From an uncultured Bacilli bacterium (GTDB taxonomy: Bacteria > Bacillota_I > Bacilli_A > RF39 > UBA660), in the NCBI GenBank assembly GCA_934102215.1, contig CAKOSH010000001.1, forward strand, positions 248,001 through 312,000: a stretch of 64,000 nt of DNA. The letters are read 5' to 3'. A program made the position numbers and the translations under genes. The notes under the pieces were generated by a model, which searched no databases, was not told where the DNA came from, and saw nothing but the letters and a program-made list of their open reading frames with translations. Position 1 is the first letter of the stretch; every line of letters starts with the position of its first letter. Of the stretch, positions 17,275 to 26,607 are shown in pieces.

Positions 17275-18516
17275 ATGAATAATAAGTTTAAGAGAATAGA
17301 TTATAATTATGAAGATAAAATGATAAGTAATATAGAGAATGCTCTAAACGGAGAATTCATAATTGAAATGTTAAAAAGAAGTTGGAATAGAGAACATGAT
17401 ATACATTCAATAAGTAAATTGATAGGTGAAGTCTATACTATAAATATTATATGTAAAGATGGATTTGGTTTTGAATTTTATATGAGAGAAATTGAATCTT
17501 TATATACAAAATTATATGAGAAAAAAATATCTTATGAAGAATTTAATATAGAAAAATCTAAATTAATTTCAATTGTTATTGCTAAGAAACTTGGTATAGA
17601 TATAAGTAAGGGAGTAACAAAAGAGGATAAAGATATGGTAAAATCATATTTTTTAGAAGAATATGTTAAGAATGGCTATGTATCACATTCATTTCCTCAA
17701 GCATATAGTGATTCAATTAAAAGAGATGGCTTAATTAGTTCTACAAAGGAAAGAAGTAGTAAACCATTAGAAATACAAGAAATTCAGGATATATTTATGT
17801 CTAAAGGAGTAGTTGCACCTCTTGGTGGATATCCATACTACGAAGGAGAAGGTATATATTTTGAACATGATTTTACTAAACTATATAATCACGCAGTATA
17901 TTCGCTAGAATGGTTTGCATGGTTTACTTCATCTGACCATACTAAAGTATTTCATAATCAAGTAGAAACCACACCATATGTATTAAGAAATGAAGAATGT
18001 TGTAGAAGAAATGTATGTGACTTATGTGAAAATGCAGGACTTAATAATGAAGAACAAGTAAAAGTTATAAATTTTTATAGAAAAACATATGAAACATATA
18101 AGTCACCTAGATTATGTTCAGCATTAATATCTAAAAAAAGATTAGGTAAGGATAATATTGATAAGGCTGTTCCATCAAATATGGATTTATTAAACACTAT
18201 AAATTATGTATTAAAAGATGGTGCTAAAGAATATGTAGAACATCAAGGCAATGTTTATATTGGAAAAATATCTCCAGAAGATTTTAAAATAACTACAATA
18301 CCTAGTGCTTCAAAATATATTTATACAAGTAGTTATTTAAGAGAATCAAAGGAACAACTAACTAATCCACTATCTAATTTAGCTGTATTAAGAAACGCAG
18401 AAAAAAATAAACATAGAATGAATGCTGAAATGGCAAGAAAAGTAGAACAAGCGAGATTGTTATTAGAAAGTAAACAACAATATGAACTATCAAAATCAGA
18501 TAAACTAAAAATATAA
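17275..18516 (+). CDS. Conserved-looking protein of unknown function with a Cys cluster
   Basis: A 413-aa soluble protein with no signal peptide and no family that I recognise. A notable element is NEECCRRNVCDLCENAG near residue 245, a CC-x4-C-x2-C cluster that could bind zinc or an iron-sulfur cluster. SHSFPQAYSDSIKRDGL is near residue 140 and a charged coiled tail ends the protein. It has a good AAAGGA site, and the metallophosphoesterase gene follows after 25 bp, so the two are probably co-transcribed. Confidence 0.7.
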   Translation: MNNKFKRIDYNYEDKMISNIENALNGEFIIEMLKRSWNREHDIHSISKLIGEVYTINIICKDGFGFEFYMREIESLYTKLYEKKISYEEFNIEKSKLISIVIAKKLGIDISKGVTKEDKDMVKSYFLEEYVKNGYVSHSFPQAYSDSIKRDGLISSTKERSSKPLEIQEIQDIFMSKGVVAPLGGYPYYEGEGIYFEHDFTKLYNHAVYSLEWFAWFTSSDHTKVFHNQVETTPYVLRNEECCRRNVCDLCENAGLNNEEQVKVINFYRKTYETYKSPRLCSALISKKRLGKDNIDKAVPSNMDLLNTINYVLKDGAKEYVEHQGNVYIGKISPEDFKITTIPSASKYIYTSSYLRESKEQLTNPLSNLAVLRNAEKNKHRMNAEMARKVEQARLLLESKQQYELSKSDKLKI

Positions 18517-18541
18517 TATAAATATAGTAGGGGTATAAATT

Positions 18542-19465
18542 ATGATATATATAACAGGAGATACACATAGAGATTTCACAAGAATAAATAATTTAGAAGT
18601 GTCTTCAAATGATATGTTAATAGTACTAGGTGATTCAGGAATAAATTATTTACTTAATGAAGAAGATATCAAATATAAAGAATATTTAGAAAAATTAAAA
18701 ATTAAATTATTTTGTGTAAGAGGAAATCATGAAGAAAGACCTGAAAATATAAGTACATATAAAGAAGTAGAAATGTTTAATGGAAAAGTATTTATTGAAG
18801 AAAAATTTCCAAATTTAATTTTTGCTAAAGATGGTGAAATATATAATATAGATGGAAATAGTGTACTTGTAATTGGTGGTGCTTATTCAATAGATAAAAA
18901 TTATAGATTACTATATGGTTATAAATGGTTTAAAGATGAACAATTAACAAATATTGAAATGAAAAATATTTTAAATAAAGTAAAAGGTAAACATTTTGAT
19001 ATAGTTCTTACACATACTTGTCCATATAAATATGAACCAAGAGAAATGTTTATGAAAGGTATTGACCAATCAAAAGTAGATAAAACTATGGAACATTTTT
19101 TAGATAAAGTAGAAGAAAATATTGACTACGATAAATGGTATTGTGGACATTATCATACAGAAAAACAAATAGATAAGATAGAATTTATGTTTGGAAGAAT
19201 AAAAGCTTTTAATAAAGATGAATTTGTTCCTAAATACAATAAAGATGGTTATGAAATAATAAGAGATTATTGTAAACAAAAAGATATCAATGTTGATAAT
19301 GAAGTTCTCTGCCCAAAATGCAAAAGTAATAAAATATGTATTATAAAAGGTGATGGAAGAAATATAAATGGACTAGATGAAATAGGAATCATATGCGATA
19401 AATGTAAGAAAATATATGGCTTTAGTGATGTTAAATATTATCCTAATTGTCCAAAAGAATTATAA
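18542..19465 (+). CDS. Calcineurin-like metallophosphoesterase with C-terminal zinc ribbon
   Basis: A 307-aa phosphoesterase. The metal-binding blocks are in order: GDTHRD (residues 6-11), VLGDSG, RGNHEERP, LTHTCPY and CGHYHTEK. A C-terminal appendage has CPKCKSNKIC and CDKCKKIYG, two CxxC pairs forming a zinc ribbon that may bind nucleic acid or protein. Substrate unknown. It lies 25 bp after the Cys-cluster protein, probably in the same transcript. Confidence 0.85.
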   Translation: MIYITGDTHRDFTRINNLEVSSNDMLIVLGDSGINYLLNEEDIKYKEYLEKLKIKLFCVRGNHEERPENISTYKEVEMFNGKVFIEEKFPNLIFAKDGEIYNIDGNSVLVIGGAYSIDKNYRLLYGYKWFKDEQLTNIEMKNILNKVKGKHFDIVLTHTCPYKYEPREMFMKGIDQSKVDKTMEHFLDKVEENIDYDKWYCGHYHTEKQIDKIEFMFGRIKAFNKDEFVPKYNKDGYEIIRDYCKQKDINVDNEVLCPKCKSNKICIIKGDGRNINGLDEIGIICDKCKKIYGFSDVKYYPNCPKEL

Positions 19466-19502
19466 ATTGATTATAAAATTAAATTAAGAAGGAGGTATAA
19501 AT

Positions 19503-19592
19503 ATGAATGCAATAAAATTAAATTCATTATTAAGAATATATAATGATAATAATTTTAATCCAAAAAGATATGATAAAAATATAAAAAAATAA
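19503..19592 (+). CDS. 29-residue small protein
   Basis: A short frame (starting MNAIKLNSLLRIY, rich in Asn and Lys) preceded by a near-perfect GAAGGAGG site 7-8 bp before the ATG. The ribosome site is stronger than those of most genes here, which argues for translation. It follows the metallophosphoesterase gene by 37 bp. Function unknown. It might be a leader peptide or a truncated gene start. Confidence 0.45.
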   Translation: MNAIKLNSLLRIYNDNNFNPKRYDKNIKK

Positions 19593-19670
19593 ATTGATAA
19601 GGACATGTAAGAAATAAAAAATTATATGTTTTTAAATTATATATGTTAGTCTTAATATAAATAATAATTC

Positions 19671-20702
19671 TTATAGACTTGGCTTTTCACTACATTCTAA
19701 AGACAAAGTTTTAACAATTCCAGAGGGATTAATTATATTTTTGCCATCTTCAGTGGTATATTTTGTATCTAATGCAATCTTTCCAAATTCATCTAAAGTC
19801 ATATCAGGTTTCAACTGCATGCATAAAGCAATTATTCCTGTTAATCTAGGAATAACCCAACTATACGTAACATCTCCACCAATAGTATAATCTGATGTAG
19901 AATTTACAAGAGGTGTAACACCAGTATATGGTATTGCTATTTTCTTTTTAAAACCACCAAGATACTCAAGTTGCCAATTACTATAATTATAATTTTTAGT
20001 ACCATTATTTTGTCTTAAATTAATTGAAGTGAAAAATTGTCCAAAAGTTGGTGAATCGATTATATAACAATTTTGACTGGCTAACTTTTGTTTTATATCT
20101 TCAAATTTTGGACTTTCGGTATGCAGATAACCTGATATACTGACAAGACTTATACCTTCACCATTTAAATTTCTTTTATAAATATTTTCAAGTGCAGATA
20201 TTGATACATCACGAATAGTTTCTTTATTATAAGGCTGAAAACCATAAAAAATTACATTTGATTTTGGTGCCACTCCAAAGTTTTTACCAACTAAATTAGA
20301 AGACACACATAATCCATGAAAATTATTTTTTTCACGATCATTTAAACTAATATGTTCTTTTATTGCACCATTGATTTCATCATGTGTTTCATCAAAATCT
20401 TGATCTATAATAGCAATGTTAATTCCTTCACCAGTTATACCCATATCATTAAGAGTTTTAATGTCATTATCAATATAATCAGTCAAATTAATATTAAATG
20501 GATGCTCTTTAGGCAATTTTGTTTTTGATGATATAACAACTCTATTTAATACACTTTCATCTATATTTTTATCAAATGTACAGTTAGATAAATCAGAAAA
20601 AGAAAAGCCCCATATAGAAAATATTTCATTTTTAAGAGCGTTTCTTAACCATTCTTCAGTAATAAAATTTGGAATTTTTGGTAACATATTTTGAATATTC
20701 AT
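19671..20702 (-). CDS. Divergent subtilisin-like (S8) serine protease, cytoplasmic
   Basis: A 343-aa protein. The three S8 blocks are recognisable: Asp in IAIIDQDFD, His in NNFHGLCVSSNLVG followed by FGVAPKSNV, and Ser in TYSWVIPRLTGIIAL in place of GTSxAxPxxxG. The nucleophile region is unusual, so activity is uncertain. It has no signal peptide or pro-domain, and the first 110 residues are an unrecognised N-terminal domain. The only minus-strand gene of this stretch, it has its own AGAGG site and is divergent from the amidase gene. Confidence 0.7.
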   Translation of the reverse strand: MNIQNMLPKIPNFITEEWLRNALKNEIFSIWGFSFSDLSNCTFDKNIDESVLNRVVISSKTKLPKEHPFNINLTDYIDNDIKTLNDMGITGEGINIAIIDQDFDETHDEINGAIKEHISLNDREKNNFHGLCVSSNLVGKNFGVAPKSNVIFYGFQPYNKETIRDVSISALENIYKRNLNGEGISLVSISGYLHTESPKFEDIKQKLASQNCYIIDSPTFGQFFTSINLRQNNGTKNYNYSNWQLEYLGGFKKKIAIPYTGVTPLVNSTSDYTIGGDVTYSWVIPRLTGIIALCMQLKPDMTLDEFGKIALDTKYTTEDGKNIINPSGIVKTLSLECSEKPSL

Positions 20703-20845
20703 AAATTCTAACCTCTATATAAATTATAAAATAAAACTGATAAAATTTGAATTATTAAATAATGAATGTGTAAAGAAATTAAATAAAATTGTAAAACTTT
20801 TATAGCAAATTACATATTTTCTCATACAATAAATTAGGTGATTTT

Positions 20846-20880
20846 ATGGCTTTAAAAGGTATGGTTATTGATCCTGGACA
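20846..20880 (+). pseudogene. Amidase-LysM gene, piece 1 of 4 (start)
   Basis: Encodes MALKGMVIDPGH, the first strand of an Amidase_3 N-acetylmuramoyl-L-alanine amidase with its zinc-binding His. It starts with ATG after an AGGTG site. It ends in the CA core of the first integration site; the frame then runs into element DNA and stops at 20930. Pieces 2-4 lie at 33763-33990, 47769-48743 and 52586-52706. Joined, they give 1,359 bp and 452 aa with no frameshift. The intact protein would cleave the peptidoglycan amide bond and bind wall through five LysM repeats. Confidence 0.9.
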
Positions 20881-20901
20881 CCCGAGTAAGATTAAACCCA
20901 G
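20879..20901. other. attL of integrated element 1
   Basis: The CA core (20879-20880) follows gene sequence coding IDPGH. Element DNA begins at 20881, and the right attP arm ACCCAG is at 20896-20901, 15 nt from the core. The left arm CTGGGT lies 15 nt from the matching core at 33761-33762. Confidence 0.8.
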
Positions 20902-20959
20902 TATAAATAGAACTAGTTGTAGCAAATTATAATCTATAAAAATTAATAATAAATAAACT

Positions 20960-20987
20960 AAATACTTTTTAAAGAAAGTATTTTTTT
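20960..20987 (+). terminator. Terminator at the left end of element 1
   Basis: A 9-bp stem AAATACTTT / AAAGTATTT is followed by more T. A TATAAT about 7 bp further on probably starts the next transcript. Confidence 0.7.
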
Positions 20988-21016
20988 GATGGTATAATAT
21001 ATATGAGGCGATGTAA

Positions 21017-22045
21017 ATGGATAAATTAACAATGTTTTTGAAAGAAAATAATACACCATTTGATATTGGAATTATAAATAATGGTTATTATCATAAATTA
21101 CTAAAACCTTTTAAAGACAAACAAGTAATTAGATTTAAGTGGAAAAAGAATTCAATTAATAAATTATTATCCAATTTAACTAAAATAGGAATAATATTAA
21201 AAGAAAATGCTTTAGGATATTATAATGCGTTATATGATATAGAAGGAACAAACAATCAAATTTTTATAATATATGCTGTTGATTCACATGTTCAACTTCC
21301 TAAATTATTATTGAAAAACTATAGAACAGGTGATAATTTGTTTTATTTAAATACTTCATCTAATAAAATTATAAAAAGTTCTGCCGGAAAGTATAATACT
21401 AGTTTTGGATATTATTCATTGGCATTTGAAGAATATTTGAGTGTAAACTATGAAAAAATAATTTCTAGTATTATAAAATTATTTATTCCATTTATAAATC
21501 AAGAGGTAACAACTATTACATTAAAAGACTTAAACAAAAATATTAATAAATTATTTTTTATGGCACTTATCAGAAATCCAAAGTATATAAAAGAAATAAA
21601 TGAACATAGCTTAACAGCTCAATTATTTGATGGTGGATATGATGCCGAATATTTAGCAATAACAGGAGAAAAAATGAACACCAATTTTATTAAGGGATAT
21701 ACTCCTGTACCTTTAGTTAATACAACAAATAAAAACTTAGTAACAATTAAATCACTTGTTTCAAATTTATATATTGATGGTGGAATTGAGTGTATGGTGA
21801 TGTTATTACATCCAAAAATTGCAATAGCGTTAGTTCCAAATGAATATTATAAAAAAATGATTGATGAGCAAGGACAACAAACTTATTTACAATTGAACGA
21901 AGAAAATGCTTTAATTAGAATGAATAAACAAATTTATAATTGTGCAAAATTTAATAACGATGATGTAATTGGTATAAAAGAAGATTTGGATGACCTAATT
22001 GAATATATTAATAAGCAAGGTGGTAAGGATGAACATAAGAAGTGA
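21017..22045 (+). CDS. Unknown protein, possibly DUF4238-like
   Basis: A 342-aa soluble protein, first gene of element 1. The centre (FFMALIRNPKYIKEINEHS) and the later MLLHPKIAIALVP weakly recall DUF4238 proteins, which pair a helical 'R(T/N)P' block with a strand block holding a Pro. The match is by eye and weak. The gene overlaps the next by 17 bp, so the two probably act together. As cargo at the outer edge of a mobile element, a defence role is possible but not shown. Confidence 0.6.
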   Translation: MDKLTMFLKENNTPFDIGIINNGYYHKLLKPFKDKQVIRFKWKKNSINKLLSNLTKIGIILKENALGYYNALYDIEGTNNQIFIIYAVDSHVQLPKLLLKNYRTGDNLFYLNTSSNKIIKSSAGKYNTSFGYYSLAFEEYLSVNYEKIISSIIKLFIPFINQEVTTITLKDLNKNINKLFFMALIRNPKYIKEINEHSLTAQLFDGGYDAEYLAITGEKMNTNFIKGYTPVPLVNTTNKNLVTIKSLVSNLYIDGGIECMVMLLHPKIAIALVPNEYYKKMIDEQGQQTYLQLNEENALIRMNKQIYNCAKFNNDDVIGIKEDLDDLIEYINKQGGKDEHKK

Positions 22046-22481
22046 TTTTAAGGAGATATTAAATTATGCACATATGTGGAATTGGGCACCAGATATAGCT
22101 TTAATGCAAGAAATATATAATGATTATGACAATTCATATTCTATATTAACACCATTTGCATATTGTTATCTTGAGGAACTAATTAGATCAACAACATCGG
22201 AATATGGAAGAGATTACGTAGATTCAAAAGGGAACCCTAAAAAAAGAAAAACGGGGATGGCATTATTAAATTTAGCAATTGAAGAAAATAAAGATAATCT
22301 TGAATATATAGAACTATTAAATGAGATGAAAAAATATTTTAAATTATCTACATCATTAGATAATGGAGATAATAGAAATAGTGTCAATCATGGTTATATG
22401 CATCCGAGATTTTGGACACAAAATTCATTTGAATATTTAATTCATGATATTGCAAGATTATCAAAATATTCAAAATTTTAG
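22029..22481 (+). CDS. Unknown 150-aa protein coupled to the preceding gene
   Basis: The start at 22029 has AAGGTGGTAAGG upstream and lies inside the end of the previous gene; an earlier in-frame ATG (21999) has no ribosome site. The protein is helical and charged, with an HPRFWTQNSFEYLIHDIARLS end that I do not recognise. It is followed directly by a terminator, so this and the previous gene form a two-gene transcript. Confidence 0.65.
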   Translation: MNIRSDFKEILNYAHMWNWAPDIALMQEIYNDYDNSYSILTPFAYCYLEELIRSTTSEYGRDYVDSKGNPKKRKTGMALLNLAIEENKDNLEYIELLNEMKKYFKLSTSLDNGDNRNSVNHGYMHPRFWTQNSFEYLIHDIARLSKYSKF

Positions 22482-22505
22482 CAACCAAAAATGGTTGCTT
22501 TTTTA
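22481..22505 (+). terminator. Terminator of the first two-gene operon in element 1
   Basis: A stem GCAACCA / TGGTTGC with loop AAAA is followed by TTTTTT. Confidence 0.85.
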
Positions 22506-22531
22506 TGCATAAAGAAAGGAGAAACGATATT

Positions 22532-23806
22532 ATGAATTTAAATTATGCAATATTTAGAAGTGAACCAATATATACTATAAATGATTTAGCACAAATAGGA
22601 TCACATAATAAAAGAGAAAAGAAAGCTTATCAATCAAATCCAGATATCAAATTAGAATTAACACATAATAATATTGAATTAGTACCCTTAACTGAAAAAT
22701 ATGTTAAGGGTTTTTATAACTTAACTAAAGATTATAAAAAAGAACATGATGAAAGGATGAAAACTGAAAGAGAGGATAGAAAAAAGACATTTAAACAAAT
22801 GTTAGATAGATCTAATAATGTAATAGCTGATGAATTAATGTTTACAGCAACTAATGAGTTCTTTAAGAATATGAATAAGGATGATATTAAAGAATGGGCA
22901 GATACTTGTATGAAATTTGTTTATAAAGATTTAGGTTATAAGAAAGAACAAGTTTTACATGCAACAGTTCATATGGATGAAAAAACACCTCATATACATT
23001 GTGTAGTAGTTCCTTTAATTAAAAAGTATGATAAAAGAACTAATACTGAAAGATATACTATTTCTAAAAAACACTATATACGAGATAAGATACACCTATC
23101 AGAGTTACAAGATAAATACCATAAAAGACTAACCGATAAAGGATATGATTTGGAAAGAGGTATTAAAGGTAGTGATAGAAAACACATTAAAATTAAAGAA
23201 TATAAAAGAATCAATAGAGAACTAGAACAAAAAATTAATGTCAAATCCGATAGACTTACTAAAGAATTTGAGGAACTAGATAAAAAAATGGAATCTTCAA
23301 AAAATGTTCCATTTGATAAAAAGCATATTCTAATTGATAAAGATACTTTTGATACAATGAATAAGGTTATTAATGAATCTAAAAAAATAAAGGAATTAGA
23401 GCCTAAAATAAAGCAAGTTTTTAATGAAGTTAATAATTATGCTAATAGTTATAAATCTTTAGAAAAAGATAACGAAAATATTAAAAAAGAAGTTAAATCA
23501 TTAAAGAATAAAAATGAAGAATTAGAAAAAGAAAATAGAAATCTACATAGTTTTATAAAATTTTTATTTGATAAAATTAAAATGTTCTTTAGAAATATAT
23601 TATTAAAGGGAAATGAAACTTCTAAAGACTTAGCTACTGAAGAAGTAAAAGATTATTATAAATATGGAGATTTTCAACAAGATGATATTATCGATATTGC
23701 TAGAGGAACAACAAAAGAAGATGAACTATTTAATTATGCTTATATTCCAGATTATCATAAGGCTAATAACGAAGATATAGAAGATGAATTTGAAATGGAA
23801 ATTTAA
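22532..23806 (+). CDS. mobV: MobV/Pre family relaxase
   Basis: A 424-aa plasmid-mobilisation relaxase, which nicks oriT and pilots the strand into a recipient using a helper conjugation system. The N-terminus has the MobV motif I block (YAIFRSEPI), and motif III is clear at HATVHMDEKTPHIHCVVVPL, whose His residues bind the metal. The second half is a long Lys/Glu coiled coil. The start at 22532 follows AAAGGAG. No coupling protein or secretion genes are present, so transfer must use other elements. Confidence 0.9.
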   Translation: MNLNYAIFRSEPIYTINDLAQIGSHNKREKKAYQSNPDIKLELTHNNIELVPLTEKYVKGFYNLTKDYKKEHDERMKTEREDRKKTFKQMLDRSNNVIADELMFTATNEFFKNMNKDDIKEWADTCMKFVYKDLGYKKEQVLHATVHMDEKTPHIHCVVVPLIKKYDKRTNTERYTISKKHYIRDKIHLSELQDKYHKRLTDKGYDLERGIKGSDRKHIKIKEYKRINRELEQKINVKSDRLTKEFEELDKKMESSKNVPFDKKHILIDKDTFDTMNKVINESKKIKELEPKIKQVFNEVNNYANSYKSLEKDNENIKKEVKSLKNKNEELEKENRNLHSFIKFLFDKIKMFFRNILLKGNETSKDLATEEVKDYYKYGDFQQDDIIDIARGTTKEDELFNYAYIPDYHKANNEDIEDEFEMEI

Positions 23807-23876
23807 TATATGAAGATAAAAGAGTAAAAATCTGTGATATAATTATTATAGAAGTTATTTATGAGGATGTGAAAAT

Positions 23877-25589
23877 ATGGATACAGAATTAAACTTAGAT
23901 GTTCTAGAAGCTATATATGGAACAAAATTTATGGATACAGAATTTCTAAAAAAACAAATAAGAACAAATTCTAGTAACCTATTATCTGAACTTGAATCTT
24001 ATAGAATATTTGATGAAGAAGAAACAAAAGTTATAGATGTAATTGAAAGTAATTACAAAAAATATAGTATGATAATTATCAACGAATTATCAAAGTATTA
24101 TTTTCAAATGCCTATAGACATGGCTATAGCAACAAAAGAACAATCTAAAATCAAATCACTATTCTTAAATGCATCTGAAAGATTAGGTTTTGATAGTGGA
24201 CTTCAAGCACAGATTGATTCTGATTTGGAGAAAATAGCAAATAATTTAAATAAGAGATTTACATTTGATGAAGCTTCTTTAGTTCATCTAATAGAAGCAT
24301 CAAAAGGTTCTAATATTCAACTTGAAGAAGATATGCAAAGAAGATCTTCAAGAAATAAAAGACAAATACTAAGACAAAGGGAAGATGGAACTTATTATTT
24401 ATCTGAAATAACTGATTCAAAAGGAATTGATACTTATACAACTGGAAGAAGTATCCCTATTACTACTATAACTAGAGATGATGGTAGAACAATGTATAAA
24501 ACTAGTGTTGATGAGAGTAGTAATATTAAGTTATCATCTTATCCAGGTGGAAAAGAATTAGAAGGAACAACATCAACAGATGAAATAATGAAACAAGTAA
24601 TGAAGAACTTGTTTGATAATTTGGAGTTGTGTGTAGATACTTATAAGTTCTTTTATACAAAGAATACGAGTGATCCACTAGAAAGTAGTGTATCAGTTCA
24701 AAATACAGCAGTATTGGCTGATGATTCTCACTTTGATTTCTACTATAATATAAATAGATGGAATTTGCCACATTTATTAGGAGTTCAAAAAGGAGAAATA
24801 CTATCTGAGGCAACAAAAAGATATTTTGCTAAAGTTAGACCTGATGGAAGTGTATATTATCCTATAGATGAAAATTCTTCGGCTTTTACAATATTGAAAG
24901 TATTATTGGAGAATAAAGATAGAATAATTGCTGATAGAGGATTAATTGAAGAAAATGGTAAAACATATCAACTGTTCCCATGGGAAAAAATTATATTAAA
25001 AACAAGTTCATTTATGAGAGGAGATTTCTTTAAAACATGTTTCTGCTTAGTGCAATTAGATCATGGTTTAAATGCTCCTAACGAAAAGTTTGCATCAGTA
25101 TCTTCAACAAAATATAATGAAGATATGGTTAATGACAGATTTGATGCTAAAAAAGTGTTAAGAGATTTGATAAATACAGTTAAACAAAGGAAAGATTTTA
25201 TTTTTAGAACTTTTGTTTCAAATTATGATTCAAGTGGAGCTTTCTTAGGTTATGTTCCACAATCAATTGATACTGGAAAATCAGAGAGCATAGTAACAAG
25301 TAATGGAGAAAGAATAGAAACTCTTAATAGATTTAGAAATGCTTTACAAGGTGATCCAAATGGTGGTTCAGTAGTGCAAAGCATAGAAAATGAAAATATG
25401 GGTAAGAGAATATTCTCGCCTATAGAACAAGCATTAACTCACATTAATATTTCTTCTAGTTTAAATGTAGGATTGCAAATTTCAGATAAAGCTTATGCTT
25501 TTGAAGAAAGTTTAAGAGAAATGTTAGGGCAAGAACTAGATAAAGATTTACAAAAAATATTAACTCCCACTTCATCAAAAAGAAAATAA
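23877..25589 (+). CDS. Large unknown protein of element 1, perhaps PBECR-type nuclease
   Basis: A 570-aa soluble protein with an N-terminal helical half and a C-terminal mixed domain. NINRWNLPHLLGVQKGEIL followed by ENKDRIIADRGLI and FFKTCFCLVQLDHGLN weakly resembles PBECR (barnase/EndoU/RelE-like) domains, which carry an FPHL.G motif and act as phage- or plasmid-borne nucleases. This is a visual resemblance only. The gene stands between the relaxase gene and a convergent LysR gene, with only 2 bp between the latter's stop and its own. Confidence 0.55.
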   Translation: MDTELNLDVLEAIYGTKFMDTEFLKKQIRTNSSNLLSELESYRIFDEEETKVIDVIESNYKKYSMIIINELSKYYFQMPIDMAIATKEQSKIKSLFLNASERLGFDSGLQAQIDSDLEKIANNLNKRFTFDEASLVHLIEASKGSNIQLEEDMQRRSSRNKRQILRQREDGTYYLSEITDSKGIDTYTTGRSIPITTITRDDGRTMYKTSVDESSNIKLSSYPGGKELEGTTSTDEIMKQVMKNLFDNLELCVDTYKFFYTKNTSDPLESSVSVQNTAVLADDSHFDFYYNINRWNLPHLLGVQKGEILSEATKRYFAKVRPDGSVYYPIDENSSAFTILKVLLENKDRIIADRGLIEENGKTYQLFPWEKIILKTSSFMRGDFFKTCFCLVQLDHGLNAPNEKFASVSSTKYNEDMVNDRFDAKKVLRDLINTVKQRKDFIFRTFVSNYDSSGAFLGYVPQSIDTGKSESIVTSNGERIETLNRFRNALQGDPNGGSVVQSIENENMGKRIFSPIEQALTHINISSSLNVGLQISDKAYAFEESLREMLGQELDKDLQKILTPTSSKRK

Positions 25590-25591
25590 CA

Positions 25592-26485
25592 TTATTCACT
25601 AATGTTATTTTTTATATACTTAATAAAGTTTTTTGCTACTAAACTTTTATTTTCTTTATTCCATACCATACCAAGATATTTTTCTGATAATGGTATTTCT
25701 AAATTCAATTTAAATAGTTCACCTGTTTCTAATTCTTTTTTAATATGCTCTTCTGTTAATAGCCCAACTCCAAATCCAGCTTCAGTAAATTCTTTTATCA
25801 AAGTATTACTACCAAATTCCATTTCAGGATGAATCTCAATATTATTTTCAGCACAATAATCATCAAGTCTTATTCGTGTAGTTGCACCTTTTGTTAAAAC
25901 TAATAATGGTAATTCTGATAAATCTTTTTTACTCAATTTTTTATTTTTTAAGTGTTCAAATGAATTGTTACAAGCAAGACAATCATGTAAAGTTAGCATT
26001 TTAACAGAATCAAAGTTAACTGGTAATCCATATGGCATATTAGTAAATATTACATCTATTATTCCCATTTTTGATTTGCTTATTAAATCTGATGTTTTAT
26101 CAGTGAATATCCTAATGTTTATTTTAGGATATTTTTTATGGAAGTCTTTAATATAAGGCATTAAAAATTCGTGTAATATAGTTTTACTAGCTCCTATATT
26201 AATACTACCAGTTTCCATGCTTGTAATAACTTCTAAGTCATTTTCTGCAGAAGAAATTAATTCCATAGCATCTTTTATTTTTTTATAGAAAGCTTCCCCA
26301 GCTTCAGTTAATTCCATACCATCTCTTTTTCTAATGAATAAGTTAGTATTTAATTGTTCTTCTAAAGTTTTAATTGCTTTACTGATAGCAGGTTGACTAA
26401 TTGATAATTCATTAGATGCTCTAGATATATTTTCGTTTTTTGCAACATAATAAAATGTTTTATATAATTCCAAATTTATATTCAT
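25592..26485 (-). CDS. LysR-family transcriptional regulator
   Basis: A 297-aa protein. The N-terminal winged helix-turn-helix (LYKTFYYVAKNENISRASNELSIS...) is followed by QPAISKAIKTLEEQL, the LysR recognition helix and dimer helix, and then a substrate-binding-like effector domain. An AGGAGG site precedes the ATG. It is divergent from the sigma-like operon, with 122 bp between the two translation starts, the usual arrangement for a LysR protein controlling its neighbour. LysR proteins are uncommon on such small elements. Ligand unknown. Confidence 0.92.
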   Translation of the reverse strand: MNINLELYKTFYYVAKNENISRASNELSISQPAISKAIKTLEEQLNTNLFIRKRDGMELTEAGEAFYKKIKDAMELISSAENDLEVITSMETGSINIGASKTILHEFLMPYIKDFHKKYPKINIRIFTDKTSDLISKSKMGIIDVIFTNMPYGLPVNFDSVKMLTLHDCLACNNSFEHLKNKKLSKKDLSELPLLVLTKGATTRIRLDDYCAENNIEIHPEMEFGSNTLIKEFTEAGFGVGLLTEEHIKKELETGELFKLNLEIPLSEKYLGMVWNKENKSLVAKNFIKYIKNNISE

Positions 26486-26607
26486 AAAACCTCCTTATAT
26501 AACCAATAGTTATACCTGATATGAAAAATTGGTAATTTAATTATATCACTTTTTAGGTTATAATACTAGTGCTTTCTGAAAAAAGCAAAATTTATTGGAG
26601 GGGTTTT

